From positions 74,717,221 to 74,781,220 of the forward strand of contig NC_029516.1 in the NCBI RefSeq assembly GCF_001577835.2: a DNA stretch of 64,000 bases, given 5' to 3'. This document shows positions 21,901 through 37,200 of the stretch, piece by piece. The notes beneath the pieces are model-generated. The model saw only the letters and a program-made list of their open reading frames with translations, was not told the DNA's origin and ran no database searches. The translations under genes and the position numbers were made by a program. The DNA is from Coturnix japonica (taxonomy: Eukaryota; Chordata; Aves; Galliformes; Phasianidae). Each line of letters starts with the position of its first letter. The stretch's first letter is position 1.

Positions 21901-24900
21901 TAAATAATTATAGTATTTTCTTATTACTACTTTAACTCATTACAACTTGCCGGCTTATCTCAGGGCATTATGCGAAAGTCCACCCACATCACCTTAATGT
22001 GCACGACAGCCTCACAGAGGTAAGCTTTCTGTTGATCAAAGCCTGTACAGATCAGAAGTTATCTTTAATCTTGTGTCTAACAAGTGACCCTCCATCACTG
22101 AGATAAGCAGGTGCTTTTGTCAGTACTTTAGAGATGTGGAGCAAAGAATAGAAGCATAAGGTATTATGCAAAGCTTGGGAATAACTGACAATTGATAGAA
22201 GTGACAGTAGTAACAAAAGACTCTTCACAAAATGGAGTTTTCTCCAGCCGAGCTTCTCATTTAAGTAAGGATCCAATGGACAGGTAAGGCTGATATATGC
22301 CAGCTGCTCCCCCAGGCCCTGTGTTTATTCCTCATTATACTAAATCTCCCAGATAGATGGCATACACTAGGACGGACTGGCACTAGAACAGAATTGGTAC
22401 CAATTCCCAGAATACAAGGAGCGTCTCCCTCATTGCTCATGTTCTCTTCAAGGAGGTCTCTTTGTATGTGGTTTGGATCTATGCACTCACTAATGGCCAA
22501 ACACCTCTTCTCTGGAAGAAGGCATGAACGGTGCAAATGTAGAAAGACTTATTTTGTCAGCACTTTGCAGAAGGCTTGGGGAGGGGTTGGTAAGACTTGA
22601 GCATTTTCAGTGCTCAATGGAGGATATGCTTCTGCCACCAGCTCAGAAAAATAATGCTCTGATTGATATGAAACAAGATAAAAAAAGACTCCTGTCCCAT
22701 CAGAGCTCTGCTGCAGTGGTTATCAGCCACAGATCAGCCCTGTGAGGAAAGGCTGAGCAAAGAAGGTACAAGAGGTCCAGCTCTGCAAAAAGGCATGGAC
22801 TGGAAGCTCTCCAGCTTCAGCAACCTGACCACATTCGTGAAATGAGTCTAGAGTAAAGCAGAGGCATAGCCTAGGTAGAGATCAAGTGGAAAGCAAAGGC
22901 CCACGCTAGGGTTTAAATGGGGGTTCCTGTCCCATTTGTGAGTAGAGGCTCAGTTAAGGCCGGTCAGGGCTCCTAATACCTGTTAGTGCTCCCTGAACCC
23001 AGCCACTGCAAAGGGCAAACTAACTGCACAGGGATGAGCTTCATTAAGTCTGTCCAGAAGTCTAGTTCATTTGCTGCATCTAGATTTACATAGAATGTAG
23101 ACTGGAATGTAGGCATGTCTACAGAAATGGGAGAGAACAGATGGGGTGAGTCCTGCATCACTGTGGTAGCCACAAAATGGGTTGTTTCTTGTAGGACTGT
23201 AAAACAGGCTGCACGTCACTCACAACTACTGAGTAAGAGTGTCTTGTTCTGGAAGGCAATACTTACACTGAACACAGTGCTACAGTTTGTTTGCATCCAG
23301 ACCTTCACTCAAAAGGAAACAACAATCTAAACCAGTGAGTCTCAGGTCTTGCAAGTGGGTAGCCCATTTCACTAGGAAAAGTATTCGATTATGGAATTCT
23401 TATACATACTACATCACAGCACAGTCTGCCTTAGAGATGGATTTGAAAACCATGTGGATTTGCAGTGTACATGTATGAGAGTATCTCTGTAACAGAAAGA
23501 AAAATGCATGAGAAGAATGTGAATGAGAAAGGTTGAGAGCCCACGCATGAATAGCAGTGAAGGATTGTATGCATGTGAGGTATTGGTAAGGCCTTTGATG
23601 CTGTCCCCTGTTCACTGTCTATGATGTACCGGATGTATCAGCAACTCAGTTGAGGAGTGTCACTGTCTATTTATCATGCATTTTACTCCAGACAAATAGC
23701 TTTGGTTCTTTTCAGGATCACTAGACTGAAAATAGTGTGAAATTACAAATAGAGAGTTGAACATAATGTTAGAACTGCTCATATTTGCTGTCACATGGGC
23801 TACAAGCAACCTCAACAAACAAATCCCTTTCTCTGTGGAACAGGGAAAACACACGGCCCATTCTATGCACTGCATTGAGTGGCAACTACAAAGTCAGTTG
23901 AACATTGACTTTCAGAACAGTGAGTCAAATCACAGTTGTCAAGTGCATGCAAGATAACACAAGTACATCCTTATAGCAAACTCAGTTTTGCTTATTTCAT
24001 GTTTTGTGCCACAGGAGGAAGCAGTAATTCGCATGATGCTAATTGTCTTTTCTGATTTAACGAGGAGATCTCCTCTTTGCATAAGAATTATTCCCCTAGA
24101 AGGCATAGGCAATTTTATTAGGCAAGAAGTCCATTCTGAATGTGGCTAGCAATGCAGGAAATGTTATTTGTAATTGGTGATTGGATCACAACGTATCAAC
24201 AGAATGATTTTTTTGGGAAGAAAACTGCTCTACTCATGCTGTACATTTACTGACAGAAATGACATTCATTAGTAAGCTGCTTTTGGAGTGTATAGCTTAT
24301 CAGGAAAGCCAGATGCTCTTTACAGAGCTCCAGTTATAAGGTGCCAGCATAATCGAAGGGCTTATGGTTTTGAAAACCATCCCCAAATGGGAAGTTTAAT
24401 ACCCTTCTTTTCTCTCTAGACAAAAACTAGAGTTGCATTTCCTGGATTTTAGTGCTGTTTCATTCTGCATCATGATTTCAGCGTTTTCTTCCCAAATAGC
24501 TGCTACAGCAGTTTCTAAAGAAAGACCAGAGCAGTGCGAGACAAGATGTCATCACTACTGTCCAAGTCATCATTTCTGAGCTTCTAACTCACTGCCTTAT
24601 TCGCACTGCACTAGAGAGATGCAAATTTGACATCATCACTTTTATTCATCAATACGTAGATTAGAACTTCTGAGCTGATTAGAACATAAATGCAAACTTA
24701 TTGCAGCTACCAGAATGATACTATCTTGCTCATCTTTTTTCTTTTTTTTCATCTGAATTTTTTTCATAGTACTAAATTCCCAAATGAAATGATAATAAGA
24801 GTTCCACCCCATCTTCTTTGCCAGACAGGCCTTGTTGATACAGGTGCAACAAGCAGGGCTGATTTCTATCCATATATCAGCACCAGAAAAAGACAAACTG

Positions 24901-27900
24901 TTTGGATTAGCAAGTCTGCTCACCTGATGGAAGACAATTTGTTCTCAGCTTCCCACACAAGTATCTGCAACACAACATCAGCATTATACATATATAATGC
25001 ATGTAGCTTGGGGAATTGGGCCTCTCTGCTGATGCAAGCTGTTTTTAAAGTCCACTGACAAAAACTGAAGGTCACAGAATCCACCAGTGGCAAAGTTGTA
25101 AGATATATCTACACCTCCAACCTGTCCTGATCCCTACAATCAATCCTCTTCCCTTTCCCATAAAGTGGCAAGAACAGCACCATGAAACAAGGAAAATCCA
25201 TCCTATACACTAAAACTATTATCACAAAATATCATTCAATAAATAAATAAATTGGGCTTTCTGAGGTTATAATAGAGATTCATCTAGACTCCGCTACATC
25301 TTGATTAAACTAATTATAACTGAATGATTTTGCACCTAAAATGACTGTCATAGATTAGATTTAGCTAACAAATAGCCCATGTAGCTGCTCACTTAATCCC
25401 CCTCACCCTGAGTGGGACGGGAGGAAAACAGGAGGACAGTGTCTCTCTGCATTTTGGACGCACCTGATCTTCTGCAGCCTTGAGGAAATTATGAGTTTCT
25501 TTTTTTCATATAGTTCTCTTTTCCCACTTACAGCTCTCTGATATTGTTTTGATTTTCTCGGAAAATAAGAAATAGCACAGAGTATTCTAAAGCTGAGAAC
25601 ACACAACTTCTCTTAATCATCTGCAGATCAGATTCATCACTGCTACACAATTTACTATCACGTTTAAGACTGATCCTGGGAGGAGTGCATAGATATGTGT
25701 GAAGGGTGTTTTGAATGCCATGGGAAACTTCCTCTTTATCTAAAAAAGAGATAATGCCAGTACTCATTCTCTGTGGTGAGAAAACCCAGGCTTCAGTAGA
25801 GCACATTTCTAAGAAGGAAGCTAGTTTTTAATCTGAAGACACTGAGGCATGGGAATCGTCACTTTCTACAGCAGTTTGTTCCAACACTTAGTCATACTCA
25901 CTTAAAAAAATAAAATAAAAAATGTCTGATTTACAGTTTGAATTTGACTGGATGTAACTTGGTGGGTGTTGCTTCTTTTTCACTCAGTTAAAACATCCTT
26001 TACCACCTGCACTTTTTCCTTGTGTATGTTTCCCACATATTTGCATGTTGACATCAGATTAAACTTAATCTCCTGTGTTTCCACTTATATGGCTCTTTAT
26101 ATGCTATTGCAGTTATCTCACTGAAGGATTAGAGGTTCCACAGGTACCACAGGTCTGTATCATTTATATTTTTGTGACTCTGTCCACCAGTAGATTACAC
26201 AGTCTTAGATCCTGTCCACATGCATGATTTCCTTAAACAAGCAGCTATCTGGTGTCGGTAGCCTTATCAGCCTGAGGTTAGGGCTGTCATCATGGAACTC
26301 ACCACATTTCCTGGTGATACAGGTGTTTGTTGCCATCCATCCAGGTGGAAACCAAGGTGCACACAATGTGAACCTCAGTTGTTGCATCACACAACAATGA
26401 CCACCTCAATGGCGTCTTTCTTACCTGCCTCATTCCTCAAAAAGCCTTTGGTTCTAAAGGGGACCCTTATTTTGGCAAAGGGTTGAGACAGAAAAGCAGG
26501 CTTGTACCAAAGTATTTTCAGGTGAGAGGCAATCCCATAAGTTCGCTAGAGGCCTAGAGACCTAAAATAGTGATATGGGGGATGAAGTCCTCTGATCCAG
26601 ATGGAGAAGAATAGAATGAAAAATGCTCAGCATTTTAAGGAATCAGAGAAGTGAAACATCTTCCTGTTGAGAAAGCAGAGCCTTAACAGTGACTTATTTC
26701 AGTGCAACCTCTTGCATGATTTTCCTCCTGACTAAAGAAAAGAAGGGCTGACTCCAGTTTTGGATCTCTAGCACAGAGAGGAGCTAGGGCTCATCTGCAA
26801 GTTCCTGCTCACCAAACATCTGTCTCATTTAATCCGGTCCTCTGAGTCACTTCCTCCCCACTTTTCAGTCATCCGCCCTCAGTGCACTTTTCCAGCTAAC
26901 CCAGTCTTCTTCACACGATTTGGAGCAGGGTTCAAGGCAAGTCTGGCTGGGTGGTAGGCAACAGTATAACTAAAGTGTATCACAGGGTGATATTCCTATT
27001 TATCTTTGCTTATGCTGGAGTTCTGAGGAACTCTAATGCTGAAAAAGAACCACGGTATTGCTCATCAACAGAATTGTGCATACGCTAGTGATTCCAGACC
27101 TAGGTCCAAGTAAGCTGACATGCCATTGTGTTGAACACTCATCTCCATGGGGCAGCAGTTTGTTGCATGAACAAGTTGCTCTGCCCTGGTGAGGTGCAAT
27201 GCTGCTGACTCATCTGTACCTCTTCCATTTCTAAAGCTAGCTCAAAGCCAGCTCAGCATGCTTTGCATGGTTAGAAACTGCAAAGCACAGACATTGCCCG
27301 CAGAAGGTTTTGAGACAGGAATCCAAGGAGACACAGGAGGCACGATTTCAGACTAGGCCGCAGGGAAGTGGTAGTGCACTTAGTGCCCCACACAGCACCT
27401 CTAGTAATACCTTGAAACGTGGGTAGAATTCTGTTTACCTGCACATGTATAAAGTGCATACAGTAGCTCTGAACTCATATCCAGACCTTCTAATTTCAGT
27501 CTTGCTATTCAGTGCAAGGGATAAGGCCCCTGGGAATGTGGGCTTGCTTCACATTCACCTATGCTTCAGTAGGTGTAGTGTAAAAGAAACCATGTTCTGA
27601 GCAGGACTTTCAGGTGTGTGGGTGTTTCCAGGAATAAACAACACTCAACCACAGAACAATCAGGAAGTGTCTTCATAAGCATACCATGTCACTTTACTGC
27701 TACAAAATTTATACATTTTATCTCCACAGCCAGCTATAGTGCCATCCAGTCCTTGTGGTGGGTTAGGAAACAACCTTAGTGCATGGTATGCTGAAACGAC
27801 AAAGCCTGAAATTGCAAGCATTCAGATAACCATATTTTGAGGAAGCCTGTCAATCACAATCCAGGTAGACTAGACAAACTCTGTTTAAGTTCTAAACCAG

Positions 27901-29649
27901 AATATTAGGAGGAACAGATAAACAGAGTGAAGTGCATTTGCAAGGTGGATATAGAATTTTTGCACCTGCGCATACAAGAAGTGTGGCTATCCAATACTTA
28001 TGCTTGCTTTTTCACACACCCTTATATTCAAAATTAATGAATTTTGTTGTGGAGGATACAAATAAAACATAAGAAATTATTTTTCCTTCATTATAAACAT
28101 AACAAGTTCTAGGCTCTAAGACAGATCATCAAAAGGCAGGAAATTCAGTGGCAAATGTGACACATACTGCTATCTCTGAAAGAATTGTTTTTGATGCCTT
28201 ATGTGTTGGATAAGACTGCTACACAACATATTCCAGCCCTGATTCCACTTACTTGCCAAATTCCCAGACAAAACCATTGTATTTCATTACCGGAATGCAT
28301 ACTTAGTCCGTAAGACAGCTCTCGGTAGCACAGAGAATCCCAACGCTTTTCCAAAACCACTCTGAGCATCAGAGATAATTGGATTTTCCCATATATGTAC
28401 AGCCTACTGTGCTACATGTAAGGTTGCAAGATTTAGGATCCTCTGCTGACACAGAAGGAGATACAAGAGGGAGAATTCTCATGTAGAAAAAAACATGGCA
28501 GATCCACAAGGAGGCAGAGGCCAGCATATCAGTTTATACCAGCTGTGGTTCCAGCTTCATGTCAGCACTGGGAATGAAATTCCTGAAAAAATTCTGTTTC
28601 CGACTGTATCTTGACAGTCATAATCCAGCTTTACACTTCTCCATTTCTTATTGAACATGTGATTGGTGTGGAATGTGCTGTCAGCAAGGACCTTAAGGCT
28701 GAGTAAAACCACTTCAAACAGAGCAGATCACAGACAGTGCCTTCGTCAAATAATATCTGATAACATCATGATAATTAACATAAAACGGTTCTGCAATAAC
28801 TCACACTGAAAACCACAGGCAAAGCCCAAGTCTCTACAGTCTGTACACAGAAGATAGGGAATGTTCAGACTCAAGGAAGACTGCAATGACTCTTCATGGC
28901 ACCTTAGACCTATGCCACTGTGTAGAAATGTGTATTTACATCTTGGTGTTCAGTCTCAGCTATTACAATCAGTTTGTCCCTCTCTTTCTCCTCCTTTTCA
29001 TCAAACACAAGGACATTTCCAACCAATGCAGCCAGCAATCCCTGATACCTCTCCCTGACTTCCATGCATTATTTTCCATCTGTCATCCTCTGTCCCACAC
29101 TGGCCTTTCTTGGGGTTGATTCCTCCATCATGGAATCCTGGTTTCGAATCTGTTACTGAGAGGGCAGGAAGAAGCAATAATGGATCCACCACTTCCTGTG
29201 GTAAAATGATGTTTCCAGTAACATCTCACTGCAGACTTTGCACGTCACACATCCTAAATTCTGTTGCCTGCAGCAATATTTTCACAAAGGTAAGAAAAAT
29301 AAATAAGGCACCAGAAACTTTAGTTTCCAGCCTCTGTCACCCCCAGATTTCTGTCCTATCTTCTCCTATGAGGCCCCATTTGGTCCTGAACACCCAGGCT
29401 TGAAGCAGAAAGTTGTTCACAGGGCTTCCTAGTGGCATCTTAAATGATATTTGCCTAGCAAAAGAATTCAGCTGATTTCTGGTTCCAAAGGAATTGCTGT
29501 AGGAATGGCAGTAAGCTCTAACTGTGATAATTAAAACTAGGATTTTCATTATTAACAAGGTAGTTTACTGTCTTCTAAAATTTCTCCTATCCCAATACAT
29601 CTTTCATTCTTCAAGTATTTCTCTTCATGCAGCAATTGTCCAGTTTGCC

Positions 29650-29795
29650 AAATATAGAATCATAAAACTATTTGAGTTGGAAGGGGCTTGTAAAAGTCAT
29701 ATAGTCCAACTTTCCTGTAATGAACAGGGACATCTACACCTAGACCAGGTTGCTGAGAGTCTAGTTCAGCCTGCACATTTATACCACTTCAGTTT
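29650..29795 (-). mobile_element. CR1 fragment
   Basis: AGAATCATAAAACTATTTGAGTTGGAAGGGG and AGTCCAACTTTCCTG are the reverse complement of a CR1 3' end. Confidence 0.75.
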
Positions 29796-31184
29796 CACTT
29801 GGTCACTGCAACAAGTTTGATCATCATCTATTGCACATGTAAGGCTTTGTACTGTTTGTATGTTGCCTAAGTCCTTCTCCCTCCTTATATCTTAATCTTG
29901 ACTTAAACAAATGACTCCCCTTCCATTCCCTTGTCTAGAATACAGCTGTCTGCTATCAAGTCACATCTCTAGATCAGAGTTAAACAGGCAAAAAATAAAC
30001 CAGACTGTTACTGTGAATAGCATAGTAAAAACCTCAGAACAGTGCAGAGAAGTATCAGAATGTTAAAGTGAATTTAAAAATCAAGTGGGAAACATGTATA
30101 GTACTCCTTGCCAAACAAGCTTGTAGTCAATAGTACGACTCTAAGACCAAGAAAATTGAATTTCTACCTTGTCTGATTTTCTTTATGTGATTATTATCAC
30201 TCTTATTTACTTATTCACAAAAGACATTGATGTGAAAAACTGCCGTGTAGTCTTAGTTCCTGAAAACCTCAGTTTCTTACTGACTTTGATCTGTTTTCTG
30301 CCTTTGCTGTTTCTGACTCTGTCCTCACTGACAATTACTCTGACTTGTAATTTTTGGCAGTTGAAACCCTTTCTACTGCTGGCCTACAGATTTGTACCAA
30401 GGTAGTGTTGTGGTTTAAGGAAAGAGAATAAAGCTCTGAATCTGAAATGACTAAATCAGTGAGGAAGTGAAGAAACAGGTACAGTGTTATCAAAAGAAAA
30501 AATACTATTCTGAACATAAAAACCACACACAACAAACCAGTTTTCATTGAAAGATGTGGATCAGCTATAATTGGTTCAATTTCTGTTGAAAAGCATGTAA
30601 CATAGTTTTTCTTCTAACCCAGTTTCTCCCCCAAGGGTCTTGAAAGTTTTGTTGTTCCAACTGAAAGGGAGAAATCCCTAAGACAGGAGGAGTAATTTGC
30701 TATAATGCAGAGTCAAAGAAGTGTCAGACATTTAGACTAGTGGTAATAGAGGCAGCAAAGAGGAAGAAAAAATTTCTTACTAGCTCCCCAAGACAAAGAT
30801 TTTCTTTTTGCTATTGAACTCAGGCTTGAATAGTCTCCTCCATTTTTACCCCATCTGAGATCCGCTACAGGGCTTATCTTTGTTCATCAGCCTCCTGAGG
30901 AGAGCCAATGAACGGAAGGCAGACTTGTTTAGTATGTTTCCTCAGCGTTTGCCTAGGCTCTCAGCACAGGAAGCCTAGTGCTCAGAGAAGTCAGAAGGAG
31001 GAACCTCTCCAGCTTTGAGGAGTCAGACGGTCAGGAGGGGAGTAGGAAGAGGGAAGAGAAAACACCAGCACTGGCTGCTGAGGATGCATTGGCAGACAAG
31101 AAACACTCCCTATGACCACAGCTAGGCTGGCAGCAAGAGAGATGGAGTGACAGAGCTGCCTGAGCCACGAAAGCAAGAGCTGAT

Positions 31185-31254
31185 ATGGAGATTGCTGGAA
31201 AGGCTGTGTGTGCCTTCTTGCTGCTCACTGTCATCAAGCTCAGAAGAACAGAGG
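31185..31254 (+). other. CD200R1: Probable signal-peptide exon of copy C
   Basis: ATG at 31185 opens MEIAGKAV, a hydrophobic core CAFLLLTVI, then KLRRTE, and ends GAGG/GTGAGT in phase 1, exactly the phase the V exon at 43497 needs. The joined protein would read RRTE-GINRVSAYLG. The leader is unrelated in sequence to those of copies A and B. The region just upstream (30.9-31.18 kb) is purine-rich with GGAA motifs, as at many myeloid promoters, but I see no TATA box. No leader-like exon appears closer to the V exon. Confidence 0.5.
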
Positions 31255-34200
31255 GTGAGTCAAACTGTTCTCCTTAAGCGATCAGGTGTCAGGGTGGAAA
31301 AAAGAGAAATGTGTACAGGTATTTTCTTCTCATAAGGATTTCTGCTGAGGAGAGGTGGTGGGCACAGTGAAATACAGCAGGGATCTTCTTCAGCTTTCTG
31401 AGAAGTGGTGGAAGATCACTGGTATGATGACAGTAGGGATCAGCTTCTGGAATTTTTTTCAAAGGTTAATAACTGCAGTCAAGCATGGGCAGGGCTTTGG
31501 TGCTGAACACAGTGACACTCCTAACCCTTTCTATCAGTGTCATTGACAAAAGAGCTATAGCAGTTAATATCTTCTAGATACTGTTTATTTTCATTTGCAG
31601 AGTTCGTGCTCTTCCAGACAGCACACAGTAGTCCTAAGATTGACCAATGAATTAGGAATTTGAGCAGCAGTTCCAGAAACCTAAACTGTCAGCTGGAGAT
31701 ATCTCTGAATAACATGTAATATGCATGTGTCCATCACTCTTATGGACAGGCAGAATTAAGCTGCACGGAAATGAGTTGCTTTATTCACTTGGCCAGAAAA
31801 TAAGAGCAGCTCCTTGAAGATATTTTTTAAGAAAAGTAGATGCAGTCATTGCTGGCAGTGAGGGAACGCCACTTGGTAATGCATCTGACAGATCAAATGG
31901 GGGATCTGAAACGCTAACCTCAGTGCTGCTACTTGGAAAAACTCAAAATACTTCACAAGCTATTAAATTCTGTGGCACGCAATAGGCACACGGCAGGTGT
32001 GTAAAACAAAAACAGCTATCTCTGTTCTGTCAGAAATGAAATTATCTCAGAAGAATGCTAATGAACTGTCCTGAGGTCATGAACATGGATTATGGCAGCA
32101 TCACAGATAGTCTACAGTTTTGAAAAGAGCTGCCCAGAGAGCTGGACACTTCAATATCAGTGTGACAGTTCTAAGCAAGTTGTAGCGATGAGTTTTTCAC
32201 TTAGAGATTCCAGGCCAAATGTATTAAGATGATCTGGTGTGTGTACTCTAATCAAAGAACTGGAATGCTGTGTGGAAGCTCAGAAGGAACTGTGCTCCCT
32301 TTCTGTAGGCCTGAGAAAGCTACTCCAAATGAAACAATGTCATGCAAAAATAGTTGTGCATAACCAGACTTTATCTGCATTTGTACTCTCCTTAACATTT
32401 CCTTTATATGCTGCCTCATGTGGCTTTGGTCACTTTCTACAAGCGAGAAAAAGGGCAGCTCAGGGCAAAGCCACTTCACGACTGTCATATCTAAATTCGC
32501 ACCTGAGTGGGGCTGAACAATATACTACTGCTGATGCATAATCTGCATGACTTTTCCTGAGAATCCTCATAGTAGTAGCAGTGGAAATAACTCAGAATTA
32601 AAATCTTGCTGGCAAACTTTGAAGACTTTCCCTGGTTTAACAGAATAAATGGGGCACCTCAAATGGCTGTATGCATACATACTCCAAAGGAAAAGGATAA
32701 AGGAGTGCGAGTTTTTCCAGGAGAGACTCATAGAACTAAACCATTTATCAGAGTAACATTTGCATTGTTGACTTGTATAACTTCTCCATCTCCAGTACTA
32801 CCCAGTGACAATAGATATGACCTAGTGCTTCAGAGGAAGCTGCAAGAAGTCCATTCTCAGGAATGAGATGTGATTCTTTATGGTTAGTTCCATTCTAACA
32901 GTAGCAAAGAAGTGAAATGAATGTCATTACATCAGTACTGGAATTAGAGTGTATAAGGTGAATAAAATTGAAATAGAACATCAGAACAACCTGTCCAGAG
33001 TACAAGGTCACCTACACAAATTCCTGAATGCAACTGCTCTCAGCCTTCATTTAGCTTCTTTCTTTAACAACGCTTTTTAATTCTCCTTTGCTAATATGAT
33101 AGCATTTTACTGCCTCATTACTTCCACTGCCTTTGTGTGTTCCCCATCTTGTTGTTGCCTCCTATTCTACTTTGGAATCTTGTTCCTGAAATAAAAATCA
33201 TAGACTAAGAAAGTATTCTTGTAAATTTACATTTGTCTCTGTTTCATGATTGCTCTGCTGTTCCCTTGCTTCTGTGCGCTGGAATCACTTTGACTTCTTT
33301 TACAACAAAAACAACTAAACCACCATAAGAAGTTTATCTTACCAAGATGCTTAAAACAGACCGCTGTCCTATTAAATTAAGCAAAAATATTCTCAGAAGG
33401 TATCCAAATCGCCCTAACACAATGTTCAAAGCATGTTCATGTGACAGAACAATTTACTTTGCTGTGGTCCAAACACAGCACTTGAAGGTGTCTAGTTTCA
33501 TAACTACAGAAATAGAGAAGTTCAGTTTTGCAAGTTGACCACATACTCCATCACTACAAGCACATTTATTTTAGTAGCGAACGTAAAGACTATATACAGG
33601 CTACTTCAAACTCGTAGGTAACATATTTTATACACAGTGGCATAATCATTCAAAAAAAAAAAAAAAAAGCATGGGGATTCTTCTTATGCTGCTTTATTTT
33701 TTCCTAAGTAAGAAAATGCTAGAAAAGAAAAGCTGAAGCTGAATGCTAAGCAAGGTATGACCAAGATTTTAACCTTTAAAGGTTAAAGATGAAACTGTAA
33801 GCCTGTTTTCAGAGCAGCTCCTTATCTGCTCTTTGGAAAAAAAAGAAGGGCAAACAATCCATCATTTGCTGCCAATGCTCTATTTTTGTTTGGAATAACA
33901 GGAAAATTCCTCTTAAACATAAACAGTAAAACTTTTTGTATTCTTCTCTTCATGATGAAGAGAGTAGAAAGTAAAGTTCAGCATGCAGAACAGAATATTG
34001 AACACTCTGTATCTGTTTCTGTAGTAAGAAGTGTCCAGGGGGCATTTACAGTTTATTACAAGGGTGTCCATTATGAAAGAAATAGTACCCAAACCACTTT
34101 GGCTTCCAGTGCAAAAGCTCTATTCCTTCTATTCTTTCCAGCTCACATTCTGCAAGGATAAAGATCTATTCAGTTTGCATACAGAAGTTGCTATAGCAAG

Positions 34201-37200
34201 TTTAAAGTTAATAGCCATTGTGGTATAAAACATGACAGCTTAAGTTCAGTCAAGATTTATTGATGATGGAGGATTTGGGCAAAAGTGCTAATTCTGCAGG
34301 CTGGATGGTGCCAACACACCACTTCAACATCAACTCCTCCATTAAAGAAGCATTCTGATCCTTTTTTTCGGCAACAGCACGTTGATATTGAGACATAGCT
34401 CTTTTACATAAGAGCAGAAACAGCCTCAGAAAATATCTTTAAATCACTGCATCAAATTTGCCCTTTTTTACAGGCATTATATTGTGAAACTATTCTCATA
34501 AACAATTTGAGAGCCAAAAAAAGAGAACAGAAAAGAACCCTAAACATGTTGAAAGGCTGCTTTTAATCCAGATTGAGGCAAGACACTCTATTCCAATTTC
34601 CAGCCTATATTTGTTGTACTTCTTAGAACTGTTATTACATTTTGAGCGGACAGATTTCAGTGCATATGAACCATTCCATTCATGAATACTACCCAGTTAT
34701 TCTTCTGAGGTGTTGCTATAATACTATATACTTTGTACCTTCAGCAAATTTCCTCACAAACTCCAGATACAAATACCAATGCAATTATTAGAAACATTAC
34801 ACAGAATTAGTAAAAAACTCGTCTGCTGAAAAGCATTATTAGCAAGCTACCTTCAATGTGACACTTCCTTTCAACACTATCTTTGCTTTCTCTCTTGGAA
34901 ATAGTTCTTTATCCATCACGCGTCCCTCCATCTGTTCCTCTTTGCATCAGCTTAACTTAGGATTTTTCAGAGGACACTGTATCAAACCTCATTACTAGAT
35001 GAAGTTTAACATCTTTCCTTTGCCTACAAAATGAGCTGTCTTGAATGGCTGTTTAAAAGGATGCTGGTGAAAGCTAAAGAGCACGAGGACATCATAGAAA
35101 CTTTAAGAACCAAGATTTAGCAACTGCAAAGATATATTCATGTCTTGGATGTGAAAACTGAAGCCTTTGGTTCTTTATTAGGTTCTGTCAGTGTACTCAT
35201 CTTTCTGCAAGACATACAATCACTCCCTGATGTTAAAGTTTGCAGCCATGCTGCAGACAATTCATACTGTAAGAGCAGAGTGTACAGTGAAACAGTGTAA
35301 CTTCCTGTCTGTGTTTTAAGTTTGCCATTAAATTTGGTAAGACAGCAGGAAAGAGATACATGCTGCAAATGACACAGTAATTGTGGTAGAAACGTGCTGC
35401 AAGAACAAAAGAACAATTTGGGCATAAGGAAGAATGGAACTTTTGAAGAAAGGAAAAAGGCCTAAATAGAATGAAATAGGAAAAGGATACATTCAGTAAT
35501 GGCAAAGATGGATAAAAGAGGCTGAGAGAACTTAACAATAAAGATTTCAGCCTTTTACTGTGTCAAAATGCTGCCCTTCTATAGATGTGTTGACACTGAA
35601 AAAGCTGTGATTGTAGCTTGTAGAGACTAAAGTTCTGATGTGAATTCACATCAGTTCAAGTCAGCTAGTTCACGTATTTCTATTGTGAGACTTACAGCAC
35701 TTGAACTAACACCTGCTTAACCAGAATGCAGGGCAGGTTTTCAGTCTGCACAGTCCTATGTTGCTCTGGGTACGCTGAAAGAGTCACAAAGCTGCCATAT
35801 AGAAAATTCTGATAGTAATTTAGCAATTTATATCCTAGTACAAAGATCTTCCATTTGTTTATCTTTCATTTCAGTTCAAATGAGACTTTTTAAGTGTTCA
35901 CAGGCTCTCTGTGACGCTAGAAGAGGAAAATAGATGCAGAACTCAACCTATTATACGTGGTCTCTTCCAAGTGTCTGGTACTGCCTTTTTGATCATAACT
36001 TGTTATGACTAATATAAGGTATTCCTTCCAAGATACAGTTAGTCATTTAATTGTGGTTTATCATTGTTTCAGTTCTTTATATGTCTAAATTTAATGTGTC
36101 ATTGTCACAGAGAGGGGGAAGGGAGGGAGCTGGGATGCTCCAAAACACATTGCAGATTGTGACAGCAAGAAATGAAGATACAAATACACAAATAGGACTG
36201 TGCCTGAGAAATCAATCTACTTACAGTGTAAAAATCTCTTTAGCACCTGAATTCCTATAGAAGCTGTCATGGAACTTGAGTCATTCTAGGGGTAGGACAA
36301 GGTTTTACCTGCCACAAAGAATAACAAGCTAGAAATTGTTCCTACTTGAAAAGAATCAGAAGTGTTTTCAAGCTGTTTAGCTGTCTTTGATTATGCAGTG
36401 ATTCCTCTGAAAATTTTAGTGGTTTCACATTCAAATTTTCCTGTTTTTAAAATACTTATTTCTCATTTTACTGTGTGAAATACTCTGAGAAACAAGAAAA
36501 ATGACTAAGTGATACCGCAAAAGAATTGGCATAACTAGTTACCCACCAGAGCTGTCAAACAGGCTACATAAACCATGTTAGAAAAACAAGGCAATTCATT
36601 TCCCCAGCCTTTTTCAATTACAGTAATCTTAGCATGACAACAGTAACCAGCCCACTTCTGAAGCACAAATACCAACTCCTCCTTTGAGCACATTTTTTTC
36701 CTGAGTGAGGACATGTCCATTTTCAAGTTGGAATTTCACAGAATCACAGAATGTCAGGGATTGGAAGGGACCTTGAAAGATTGTCTAGTCCAGTCCCCCT
36801 GCCAGAGCAGGAACACCTAGATCAGGTCACACAGGAATGTGTCCAAATGGGTTTTGTAGGCCAGCAGAGAAGGAGACCCCACAACATCTCTGGGCAGCCT
36901 GTTCCAGCATTCTGTTACCCTTAATGCGTCAGCACATTGGAATGGAAACTCATTACGCTGGAATAGAGCTCATGAACATCCTCAAATATTGCTTAAAATC
37001 TGTACAAAAGTCAAGGGGAGACACTGACAGAATGAGATAATGTTATTTGAATTTTAATAAGGTGAACTTCTGAGTCTGGAGTCAAATTATAGGACTTTAG
37101 TCTGGTTTTCAATCCTGTCTCCAACCTCATTAGTCTGTCAGAGGAGGCTCCAAACTGAAATCTGTTGACGTGGGATTAATGTCAATAACCAAATTTGGAT

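Larger units (their letters stand above)
15126..31184. other. 16-kb region with no recognised gene
   Basis: AT-rich sequence with only short open frames. A 98-codon plus-strand frame at 20871-21167 begins with a hydrophobic stretch but matches nothing I know. A 66-base stretch at about 18781-18846 sits between CTTCAG and GTAAGT, but I cannot tie it to a gene. CR1 at about 29.7 kb and TTTA at 18.9 kb are the only repeats seen. Confidence 0.5.

Noticed and set aside
23575-23615. KAFDAVPCSL-like string resembling a LINE reverse transcriptase
   Set aside because: Only about ten codons match and the surrounding sequence shows no other CR1 motif.
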